Shown one piece after another: positions 29,507-37,190 of a DNA stretch of 64,000 nt. The stretch lies in assembly GCA_037442205.1 (NCBI GenBank), contig JBBIQS010000043.1, forward strand, positions 1-64,000. The letters are read 5' to 3'. Both the position numbers and the translations under genes were made by a program. Source of the stretch: JBBIQS01 sp037442205. GTDB taxonomy: Bacteria > Myxococcota > Myxococcia > Myxococcales > UBA5297. Below the pieces are notes generated by a model that was not told the DNA's origin, made no database searches, and saw nothing but the letters and a program-made list of their open reading frames with translations. The first letter of the stretch is position 1, and every line of letters begins with the position of its first letter.

Positions 29507-30132
29507 GGCGCGACCTTCTCCCATCTCTTTGACGCCGGGTCGTAGCGCTTGACGACCCTCGCCGGGCTGCCGGCGACAACGCAGTAGTCCGGCACGCTGC
29601 TGGACACGACGCTGTTGGCCGCCACGACGCAGTGCCGTCCGATCCTCACGCCCGGCACGATGACGCTGTTGTTGTAGACGTAGCTCTGATCGCCGATCTC
29701 CACCGGCCGCACCTCGATCTCCTGGCGGTTGATGGGCTCTTCGATGTCCAGGTACAGGTGATTGATGTCGGTGATCGTCACGTTGGAGGTGATGACCACG
29801 TTCTTGCCGATCACGATGCTGCCGGCGCAGGTGATGTGGGCGTTCTGGTGGATCTGCGTCTCGTCGCCGACCACGAAGCGCGGGGTGAAGCGGTGGCCGG
29901 CGTAGCGGTCGATCATCTCGATGCGGCAGTCGCGGAAGACGATCACCCGCGCCCCGAACTCCATGTAGCGCAGCCCCGAGAACAGCAGCGGGGTGTCGAT
30001 CGAGGTCATCGGCCCCAGCGACTTGAGGAACGGCCCGTAGACCGCCCGGGTCTTCGCCAGCAGGTAGGCCTTCTGCGCCGAGCCCATCAGCTCGTACAGG
30101 TCCTTCTCCTTCAGTCTCTCGAGGATCTTCAT
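29503..30132 (-). CDS. Left-handed beta-helix acyltransferase (hexapeptide repeat)
   Basis: 209 residues from ATG at 30130-30132. Hexapeptide-repeat region of the LbetaH type: VVGDETQIHQNAHITCAG, IVIGKNVVITSNVTITD, VIVPGVRIGRHCVVAANSV, and the ending CVVAGSPARVVKRYDP. These are typical of O-acetyltransferases of the WcaF/Xat/Maa kind. The His in NAHITC and the Asn/Asp in the ITDINH coil may be part of the active site. ATGA overlap with the epimerase gene implies a shared operon and a shared sugar substrate. Confidence 0.87.
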   Translation of the reverse strand: MKILERLKEKDLYELMGSAQKAYLLAKTRAVYGPFLKSLGPMTSIDTPLLFSGLRYMEFGARVIVFRDCRIEMIDRYAGHRFTPRFVVGDETQIHQNAHITCAGSIVIGKNVVITSNVTITDINHLYLDIEEPINRQEIEVRPVEIGDQSYVYNNSVIVPGVRIGRHCVVAANSVVSSSVPDYCVVAGSPARVVKRYDPASKRWEKVAP

Positions 30133-30142
30133 GGCGCGTCGC

Positions 30143-31081
30143 TCACACCGGCCGGAAGGTGAGCTCGATGGCGTCGCCCTGCTCGAAGCGGTTGATGAGC
30201 CCCGCGGTCCAGTGGCCGAGGACCTTGGCCGGCGCGGAGTTGATGAGCCGGCCCTGCGACGAGGGCTTGCCGTTGGCGCGGTTGAGGAAGATCTGCAGGC
30301 TGCCGACCACCCCGCTGAAGTCGCCGTTGTACTGGGTGCGCACCCGCTCAAACCCGTGCTTGGCGGCCATCCGGGTGAGCGTTTCCACGCTGTAGCCGAA
30401 GGTGTGGACCGGAGCGCCCAGGTACCACCAGTACTTGCCGAACAGCCGGCCATTGAGGCTGTCGATGTTCGGCACGCCGATGTGCAGCAGCCCGTCCGGC
30501 TTGATGAGCCGGCGCAGCTCGCGCATCACTTCATTGGGATTGGGGACGTGCTCGAAGGAGTGATTGGAGCGGATGTAGTCGAAGTGGCCGGCAGGCAGCC
30601 TGGCCTCGAGCAGAGTGCCGCCGACGATGTTCAGGCCGTACTGCTCCCGCCCGTACTGCGCCGCCTTCTTGCTGGGCTCGACTCCCCAGACCTCCCAGCC
30701 GCGCTCCCGGTAGCCGGCGAGGAACTGGCCGCTGCCGCAGCCCAGGTCGAGCACCTTGCCCGGCTGGGGGAACTTGGGATCCAGGGTCCGGATCTCAATC
30801 GACAGCAGCATCTTGAGCGCCCGCTTGCCGGCGCTGTCCTTGGGATGCGGCTGATAGGCGTAGAAATCGTCCGGGTAAAAGGAGGCGAGCTGGGCCTCGG
30901 TCGGCATCGGCGACAGGAAGACCAGCTGGCAGTCGTCGCAGCGGGCGACGGTGAAATCCCCGGGGATCCCGTAGTGCCGGTCTCGGGTCACGTGGAGGAC
31001 CGACTGGCGGGCGCATCCGCAGAGCGCGCAGGCCTCGCCTGCGCCTTCGAGGGCCGCCGCGGGACTGGTCTGGTGAGACAT
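30143..31081 (-). CDS. Class I methyltransferase with N-terminal zinc ribbon
   Basis: 312 residues from ATG at 31079-31081 with GGAG nine bases upstream. N-terminal four-Cys ribbon (CALCGC and CDDCQLVF), then a Rossmann AdoMet domain with DLGCGSGQFL, GVEPSKKAAQ and FDYIRSNHSFEHVPNP. C-terminal part has a helical end. This resembles the C-methyltransferases of sugar biosynthesis and the ribbon-bearing methyltransferases found in polysaccharide loci. It is the first gene of the leftward group, 10 bp before the acetyltransferase gene. Confidence 0.85.
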   Translation of the reverse strand: MSHQTSPAAALEGAGEACALCGCARQSVLHVTRDRHYGIPGDFTVARCDDCQLVFLSPMPTEAQLASFYPDDFYAYQPHPKDSAGKRALKMLLSIEIRTLDPKFPQPGKVLDLGCGSGQFLAGYRERGWEVWGVEPSKKAAQYGREQYGLNIVGGTLLEARLPAGHFDYIRSNHSFEHVPNPNEVMRELRRLIKPDGLLHIGVPNIDSLNGRLFGKYWWYLGAPVHTFGYSVETLTRMAAKHGFERVRTQYNGDFSGVVGSLQIFLNRANGKPSSQGRLINSAPAKVLGHWTAGLINRFEQGDAIELTFRPV

Positions 31082-31292
31082 GAAGTGCTCCAAAATCACG
31101 TGCGAACTCGCGCCCTTGGCCTGGCAATCGGCCCGAGGGCGCCGCGCCAGACCGGCGCCGGAGGGGCGGGACCCTACAGCGGCTCGGAGATTGGGACAAG
31201 CCCCATCCCGTTTCGAGGCGGTGGGCCGCTGAGTGCTTGGTCAGGTCAGGATTTCGAGCTACAAGGTTCGCCCGCGAAAGCCAGCAGGCCCA

Positions 31293-32753
31293 ATGTCCCG
31301 ACGCTCGACGCTTCACAACGCAGCCTTCACGCTCGCCGGCCAGATAAGCGCTCGAGCTCTCGCCCTGGTGCTGTACGCGCTCTTGGCGCGCAAGCTGGGG
31401 CGCGACCACTACGGCGAGATAGGGCAGGGCACCGCCTTCGGGGTCATCTTCCAGATCTTGATTGAGCCCGGGCTCAACCTGCTGCTGATCCGCGACGGCG
31501 TGCGCCGGCCGGAGCAGCTGTGCCGCGAGGTCGCCGACCTCTTCGCGTTCAAGCTGGCGATGCTGCCGGTGACCTGGGGACTGATGACCCTGTCCGCCGC
31601 GCTGCTCGGCTACCGCGGCGATTTGCTGCTGGCGGTCTTCCTGTGCGGCGGGATGATCCTGCTAGTCGGCTTCGAGGATTTCGCCGCCGCCGCTCTCACC
31701 GCCCAGGAGAGGATGGACCTGGAGGGGACGCTGCGCTTCGCCTCCAAGATCCTGGCGGTGGTCCTGGGGATGGGGGCGCTGCTGGCCGACCTTCCGTTCG
31801 CGGTGGTGATCGGCTCGCTTACGCTGGCCCAGGCGCTGACCGCCCTGGTTGGCATCGCGCTGGTTCGCAGGAGCGGAGTCCGGATCGGCGTCGGCCGGCT
31901 CGCGCCAGTCTTCCGCCGCCTCCCCGAGAGCTGGCCGCTGGCGGTCACCTGGTTCCTGCTCCTGGTGACCCTGCGCTCCGATCAGATCATCGCCAAGCTG
32001 ATGGGAGTGAGCGAGGAGTCCCTCGGCGACTACAACTCCGGGGTCAAGGTGGTCGAGTCGCTGGTCCTGTTCCCCAACGCGGTGGTGGTGGTCTTCCAGC
32101 CGGTGCTGGCGCGCGCCTGGCTCGCCGGCAAGGAGGCCTGTGCGAGCGAGCTGTCGCTGGCGCTGCAGGCCGCGCTCGCCGTGACCCTGCCCATCGCCGT
32201 GGGCGGATCGCTGCTGGCCACCGGGGTGTCGACCCTCATCTACGGCTCGGCCTTCGCGGGCGCCGGCCCGCTGCTGTCGCTGCAGCTGCTGGTGCTGGTG
32301 ACCTTCGCCATTCAGATCACCTCGTACGCGCTGCTGGTGGCGGCGGGGGCCCTGCGCGCCCAGACCCTCATCGCCGCGGCCGGGTTGGGAGTGAACCTGC
32401 TCAGCAATGTGCTGCTGGTCCCGCGGCTTGGGGTCACTGGCTCCACCATTTCTGCCCTGCACGGCGGGGCAGCGGCGTCGATCGGCTGCCTGCTGGCAAT
32501 TCACCAGCTAGGGGTTCGCCTCGAGCTCGTCCGCAGCACCTGGCGGGCCATCGTCTCGTCTCTGGTGATGGCCGCGGGCGTCCTCGTCGTCCGCGAGCGA
32601 CTTGGCTTCTTCGTCAGCGTGCTCAGCGGAGCCGTTCTCTATGCCGGTGTCTTCTTGCTGGCCGGCGGCTGGCAGACGGTGGTCGCGCTCAAGACACGGC
32701 GCCAGGCGCCCGCGGCGCCGGAGGTCGCATCACCTGGAGGCCTCGCCGTCTGA
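31293..32753 (+). CDS. Polysaccharide flippase (Wzx/MATE-like)
   Basis: 486 residues from ATG at 31293-31295, chosen because the basic N-terminus (MSRRSTLHNAAFTLAG) precedes the first helix. About 12-14 membrane helices, a polysaccharide biosynthesis protein pattern (GQISARALALVLYALLARKLG near the start), and no soluble domains. Expected to flip undecaprenyl-linked sugar units across the inner membrane. It is the first gene of the rightward group, transcribed divergently from the methyltransferase across 211 bp. Confidence 0.85.
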   Translation: MSRRSTLHNAAFTLAGQISARALALVLYALLARKLGRDHYGEIGQGTAFGVIFQILIEPGLNLLLIRDGVRRPEQLCREVADLFAFKLAMLPVTWGLMTLSAALLGYRGDLLLAVFLCGGMILLVGFEDFAAAALTAQERMDLEGTLRFASKILAVVLGMGALLADLPFAVVIGSLTLAQALTALVGIALVRRSGVRIGVGRLAPVFRRLPESWPLAVTWFLLLVTLRSDQIIAKLMGVSEESLGDYNSGVKVVESLVLFPNAVVVVFQPVLARAWLAGKEACASELSLALQAALAVTLPIAVGGSLLATGVSTLIYGSAFAGAGPLLSLQLLVLVTFAIQITSYALLVAAGALRAQTLIAAAGLGVNLLSNVLLVPRLGVTGSTISALHGGAAASIGCLLAIHQLGVRLELVRSTWRAIVSSLVMAAGVLVVRERLGFFVSVLSGAVLYAGVFLLAGGWQTVVALKTRRQAPAAPEVASPGGLAV

Positions 32754-32869
32754 GCGCCCGGGGCGCCTGGGGCGCCATCTTGCCTAGAGCCGCGGCCGGC
32801 TGGTAAGGTTCAGCGCTCTTCGAACTGGGCTCGCGTCGTCGCAGCTCGGTGAAATTCTTGGGGAATTCA

Positions 32870-33607
32870 GTGGCCCAGCCCAACGGAACGGATGTCGACT
32901 TCTTCCTGCCGCTCTCGTGGCGGGCGGTGGTCCTTACCTTGGTAGGTTGCCTGGTTGGTGTGGCGGCCGGCTTCGGCATGGGATTCCTCTCGCCGCGCAG
33001 CTATCAGGCCCGTTCGGTGATCCGCGTCGCGTCGGTGAGCCCAGTCGGCCCGGTGGTTCCTCTCAACGAGCTGCGGGCCCGGGCCGAGAGCCGGATGGCA
33101 CTGCGCCAGCTGTTCAAGGAGATGGGCGAGGCCAACCCCGGCGAGGCCGCTGGCCTCTTTCGGGTCCAGGCCGAGGTCGATCCCTCGGCGGACGGCGGGC
33201 TGATGACCTTCACCGTCTTTGGCTTGGACCGGGACAGGACCGCCCAGGTCTGCGAGCGCGTCGCCGAGTCGATCGTCAAGCGCAGCCATGAGGCCTTTGA
33301 GGCCGCGGTGCGCGAGCAGAACGAGCTCAAGGCCCAGGCGCAGGGGCTGTTGGAGGCGCGCCGGGCGGCGGCTGGAGCGCTGGCCGATCGGCTGGCTCAG
33401 GCTCAGCAGCTGGAGCGGCTGGCAGAGGACAGCCTGATGGCTCGGCGCCTTGGCGAGCGGCTGGCTGTGCAGGCGAGAGACGCCGAGACCATCGACTCGC
33501 CCGAGGCGCAGGAGCAGCCCTCCAAGAAGACGCTGCTGGCGGCGTTGGGCGCTTTCGCGGGGATGTTCCTGGGGCTGGTTCTTTCTCGTCCGTTCAAGCG
33601 CGGATGA
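32870..33607 (+). CDS. Chain-length-type (PCP/Wzz-like) membrane protein
   Basis: 245 residues from a GTG at 32870 with GGGGA five bases upstream; an in-frame GTG at 32849 would add seven residues. Topology of polysaccharide co-polymerases: one membrane span near residues 18-40, a periplasmic Glu/Ala-rich coiled-coil region (about 140-215), and a second span near the C-terminus (LLAALGAFAGMFLGLVLSRPF). There is no Walker kinase domain. Expected to set glycan chain length or form part of the export complex. It overlaps the next gene by 4 bp (ATGA). Confidence 0.65.
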   Translation: MAQPNGTDVDFFLPLSWRAVVLTLVGCLVGVAAGFGMGFLSPRSYQARSVIRVASVSPVGPVVPLNELRARAESRMALRQLFKEMGEANPGEAAGLFRVQAEVDPSADGGLMTFTVFGLDRDRTAQVCERVAESIVKRSHEAFEAAVREQNELKAQAQGLLEARRAAAGALADRLAQAQQLERLAEDSLMARRLGERLAVQARDAETIDSPEAQEQPSKKTLLAALGAFAGMFLGLVLSRPFKRG

Positions 33608-35088
33608 TCTTTGACCGGCGCCAGATCCTGGCCACCGCAGCGCTGGCGGTGGTCGGCATGGTCGCACTCGCGGCCCCTGAGATTTGGTGGCTCAGGCTCG
33701 CGGCCGCGGTCGTCGGGTTCATCTATCTCGTCGCGTTCCCGGCCACGACGCTCGCGCTGATGCTGCTGACCCTCTCCTGGGACCAGCTGCTGACGGTCCG
33801 GGTCGGAGAGAGCGCGACGCTGCGGCTGGCTCATCTGTGCGCGGGGGTCCTGTTCCTGCGGATGCTGCTGCAGCGCATTCGGTCAGCGGAGGGAATCCGG
33901 TTGGCGCGCCCGCTGGTCGCGCCGCTGGCCCTCTACTTTGGCGGCGCCGCGGTGAGCATCGGCCTGGGCATCGGGACCTCCAAGAGCCTGGGCTACCTGG
34001 CCTGGGGGTTGTTCGACGCCATCGCTCTGTTCTCGGTGCTCCTGGAGGCGGCGGGCACGGAAGCGGGCTTCCGGCGGGTGGTCCGGCTGTGGCTGATGGG
34101 CGCGGCGATCAATGCCGGGTTCGGCCTCTTGCAGCTTGGCTTCGGTCTGATGCACCGGCCGGCGCCGCTGGTGCAGCAGATGCTGGGCGAGTTCCCGCGG
34201 ATCAATGGCTTCAACTACGAGCCGGCCTACTTCGCCCTCTACCTCCTCTCGGTTGGGGCAGTGCTGTTGGGCCGCTGGTTGGCGGAGCCCAAAGGCGCCG
34301 GCCGCGGGGTGTTGCTGGCCGGAGCGCTCTTCGGAACGGCGGCGCTGTCTATGTCGCGGTCAGGCTGGCTGGGCCTGGCTTTGCTGGCGCTGCTGGCTTT
34401 GGGCGTGCTGCTCTGGAAGGGACGCACCCGCGAGCTGTGGCGAGCGGGGGGGCTGGTTGCGGGCGTCGGCGTCGCCGCGGTGATCATGCTTCCCCGCGGA
34501 TTCCTCGACCGGGCGCCGGCGATGGCGGCGATGGCGTTCGATCGCCATGAAGCCTCCTCGACCGCCCCGCGGTTGGGAATGATGGAGCAGGCCTGGCGCG
34601 TCTTCGAGCGCAACCCGGTCATGGGGGTGGGGCTGGGCGGGTACGCCGGCTACATCGCCCAGCATCCCGAGCTGGAGGTGCCGGGGGCGGCCCAGGAGGC
34701 CGGGCGGACGGTGACCACCAATCTGTGGTTGGAGATCGCTGCCGAGGGCGGGGTGGTCGGGCTGTTTGCGATCTTGTGGGCGATCGCCGCCACGCTCCGG
34801 GCCTTGATCCGGGTTTCCCGCGAGCCGGGCCCCATGCGCTACTGGGCGCTGGGATTCCTGCTCTCCATCGGCCTGGTGTTTGCCGTTCTCTACCAGTTCA
34901 ACCAGACCCTCTGGCGGCTTGACGTCTGGACCCTGCTGGCCTTGGGTTGGGCGACGGTTTCGAGGGTGAGCCGATCCGCGCCGAGCTCCGAGTTGCCCGC
35001 GACTCGCGACGCCGGCGGAAGCTCCCCGGCGCCGTCTTCTCCTGAGCTCGCGGGGCTGGCTCAGCCCGCCAGTCTGCAGTTGCCCTGA
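33604..35088 (+). CDS. O-antigen polymerase/ligase (Wzy_C family)
   Basis: 494 residues. About 11 membrane helices with the large loop typical of Wzy_C proteins: SMSRSGWLGLALLALLALG, then the loop and NPVMGVGLGGYAGY and NLWLEIAAEGGVVGLFA. The conserved Arg and His of the family's loop region are in this section. The substrate is unknown. Translationally coupled to the chain-length gene by ATGA. The C-terminus is long and Ser/Pro-rich. Confidence 0.83.
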   Translation: MIFDRRQILATAALAVVGMVALAAPEIWWLRLAAAVVGFIYLVAFPATTLALMLLTLSWDQLLTVRVGESATLRLAHLCAGVLFLRMLLQRIRSAEGIRLARPLVAPLALYFGGAAVSIGLGIGTSKSLGYLAWGLFDAIALFSVLLEAAGTEAGFRRVVRLWLMGAAINAGFGLLQLGFGLMHRPAPLVQQMLGEFPRINGFNYEPAYFALYLLSVGAVLLGRWLAEPKGAGRGVLLAGALFGTAALSMSRSGWLGLALLALLALGVLLWKGRTRELWRAGGLVAGVGVAAVIMLPRGFLDRAPAMAAMAFDRHEASSTAPRLGMMEQAWRVFERNPVMGVGLGGYAGYIAQHPELEVPGAAQEAGRTVTTNLWLEIAAEGGVVGLFAILWAIAATLRALIRVSREPGPMRYWALGFLLSIGLVFAVLYQFNQTLWRLDVWTLLALGWATVSRVSRSAPSSELPATRDAGGSSPAPSSPELAGLAQPASLQLP

Positions 35089-35110
35089 GCCAGGTCGAGA
35101 GGGGGACCAG

Positions 35111-35136
35111 CCGCCTCGCCGCCTGGCGGCGAGCGG
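35111..35136. terminator. Possible stem-loop after the polymerase gene
   Basis: A GC-only hairpin (CTCGCCGCC-T-GGCGGCGAG at its core, 35115-35133) lies about 25 bases after the stop. No T-run follows, so it could be attenuation or merely sequence bias. The next gene starts 140 bp downstream. Confidence 0.3.
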
Positions 35137-35228
35137 CCAGCCCCGACGTTGAATGGGGGGGAGGCCAATGGTAGCCTCCGAAATTCGCGGCAAGTCCGCG
35201 CCTCTTCACTCGAGCAGAGACCCTCAAC

Positions 35229-36257
35229 ATGCAACACGCAACAGTCTCCGCGGTCGTCCCGGTATATGCGGGCGAGAAGTTCCTGCCGCAGCTCGTCGAG
35301 AAGCTGGCCGTGGTGCGGCAACAATGGCAGGCGCAACAGGCACCCCTGGTACTTACCGAGGCTGTGTTCGTCTGTGATGAGCCGATCGATGCCTCGGCCT
35401 CGGTCCTCGAGCGGCTCAGGCAGCAGTACGACTGGGTCAAGGTCGTCACTCTGTCCAAGAATTTCGGCCAGCATCCGGCGACCATCGCCGGGATCCTCCA
35501 CTGCTCCGGCGACTGGATCTTCACCCTCGACGAGGACCTGCAGCACGACCCCGTCCACTTCGGCGAACTGCTCCGGCGGGCAGTCGAAACCAGCAGCGAC
35601 ATCCTCTACGCCAAGCCGCTGGAGTCAGTGCACGAGAGTGTCTTCCGGGACCTGAGCTCAAGGCTCTACAAGCGGCTGCTCGTCTCCCTCACCAACAACC
35701 CGCACATCCCTCAGTTCAACAGCTTTCGCCTGATGCGCGGGGCCCTGGCCCGGGCGGCGGCCAGCGTCTGTTCGCACGAGACCTATTTCGACGTGGCGCT
35801 CTGCTGGTTCTCCAATCGAATCACCTCCACTCGCTTGCCGCTCAAGGACCGGCGCTTCATCGAGACCGGCAAGAGCGGCTACAACCTGGGCAAGCTCCTC
35901 AGCCACGCCCGGCGGCTGCTGGTGTCGTCGCAGACCAAGGTCCTGAGAGGCGGCGTCCTGCTCGGGCTCGCCGGCCTCCTGCTGAGCGTCATCTTCGGGG
36001 CGGACATCGTGGTGCGCCGGCTGTTCGTTCCCGGCTCGATCGACGTCAAGGGCTGGACTTCGCAGATGCTCGGGACCCTGTTCTTCGGCGGGCTCTCCGC
36101 CTTCTTCCTGGGCGTCTGCCTGGAGTATCTCTCGAATATTCTGCTGCACACCCAGGGCAAGCCGCCGTTCTTCGTGATCGACCGCTCCAAGGACGCCCTG
36201 ATCCGCAGTCACTTCGCTCGCGAGCCGGCGGATGCTGTTACTGCACGCTCCGCCTGA
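35229..36257 (+). CDS. GtrB/DPM1-like glycosyltransferase with two C-terminal helices
   Basis: 342 residues. GT-A fold with VSAVVPVYAGEKFL, FVCDEPIDASA, LSKNFGQHPATIAGI and the metal-binding FTLDEDLQHDP, followed by the acceptor-side pair of membrane helices (about 240-265 and 285-310) and VIDRS near the end. This is the layout of bactoprenol-phosphate glycosyltransferases such as GtrB and ArnC. Such an enzyme makes an undecaprenyl-linked sugar for the GT-C proteins of the locus. It overlaps the next gene by 26 bp. Confidence 0.85.
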   Translation: MQHATVSAVVPVYAGEKFLPQLVEKLAVVRQQWQAQQAPLVLTEAVFVCDEPIDASASVLERLRQQYDWVKVVTLSKNFGQHPATIAGILHCSGDWIFTLDEDLQHDPVHFGELLRRAVETSSDILYAKPLESVHESVFRDLSSRLYKRLLVSLTNNPHIPQFNSFRLMRGALARAAASVCSHETYFDVALCWFSNRITSTRLPLKDRRFIETGKSGYNLGKLLSHARRLLVSSQTKVLRGGVLLGLAGLLLSVIFGADIVVRRLFVPGSIDVKGWTSQMLGTLFFGGLSAFFLGVCLEYLSNILLHTQGKPPFFVIDRSKDALIRSHFAREPADAVTARSA

Positions 36258-37161
36258 GGCGACCGGCATCCGCCGGGTCGTCGCGCTCTTCGGCCACGGG
36301 CTGGTGGGAGGGGCCATCGCCCGCAGGCTGTCTGCCTCGCTCGGGGGGAGGGAGGCGCTGCCCTTCACCTGGTCTAGGCCCGAGGGACAGCTCGCGGAGC
36401 TCGCGAGGATCGGCGAGCGCTCGAGCGAGCTGGGCGGGCCCGATGGCCGTCTCGATCTCGTGTGGAGCGCGGGCAAGTGCGGCTTCGACGCAAGCGAGGA
36501 GGATGCCGGGCGCGAGCTGGAGTGCTTCGGCCGGGTCGTCTCCTTCGCGCAGTCGCTGGCGTCGGCCTCCACTGGGCGGCTGGCGAGCTTCCATCTGCTC
36601 AGCTCTGCCGGCGGGCTGTTCGAGGGCCAGCGGGACATCCGGCGCGACAGCCTCCCCGATCCCAGGCGGCCCTACGGGACGCTCAAGCTGAGGCAGGAGC
36701 TGTTCCTCGAAGGACTGCCCGCGTCGGTGGCGCGGCACGTCTATCGGCCGAGCTCGATCTACGGCCCGGTCAGCCCCAGGCACCGCAGCGGGCTGGTTTC
36801 GACGGCGCTGCTCAACGGCGTGCGCCACGAGGTCACCTCAGTCACTGGAAGCTTCACCACGCTGCGCGACTACGTGTTCGTCGAGGACGTGGCGGGCTTC
36901 GTGGCGGCGCAGGTGCTGCACGGCGCGCCGCGGGAGCGCGGGGTCCACTTCCTGGTATCGGGGCGACCGACCAGCATCTACGAGGTGCAGCAGGAGGTGC
37001 AGCGGGTGCTCAAGCGCCGCATCTACCTCGCGGTCAAGAGCCGCCTGACCAATGAGCAGGACATCACCTTCCACCGGCAGGTGATGCCCGCGGACTGGCA
37101 TCCAGCGGACCTGGCGACCGGTCTACGCCTGGTCTACGCCCAGCTGGCGCTTCAGCCCTGA
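36232..37161 (+). CDS. NAD-dependent epimerase/dehydratase (extended SDR-like)
   Basis: 309 residues from ATG at 36232-36234. Rossmann start is atypical: GHGLVGGAIARR in place of GxxGxxG at the usual position, preceded by a 20-residue extension. Later features fit SDRs: LLSSAGGLFEG, YGTLKLRQE (YxxxK), VYRPSSIYGP and the DYVFVEDVAGFV motif. Likely a sugar-modifying reductase or epimerase. The last gene of the rightward polysaccharide group, facing the large GT-C gene tail to tail across 29 bp. Confidence 0.78.
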   Translation: MLLLHAPPEATGIRRVVALFGHGLVGGAIARRLSASLGGREALPFTWSRPEGQLAELARIGERSSELGGPDGRLDLVWSAGKCGFDASEEDAGRELECFGRVVSFAQSLASASTGRLASFHLLSSAGGLFEGQRDIRRDSLPDPRRPYGTLKLRQELFLEGLPASVARHVYRPSSIYGPVSPRHRSGLVSTALLNGVRHEVTSVTGSFTTLRDYVFVEDVAGFVAAQVLHGAPRERGVHFLVSGRPTSIYEVQQEVQRVLKRRIYLAVKSRLTNEQDITFHRQVMPADWHPADLATGLRLVYAQLALQP

Positions 37162-37190
37162 TTGGCAGCTTGGCGCTCTTCGCTGGAATC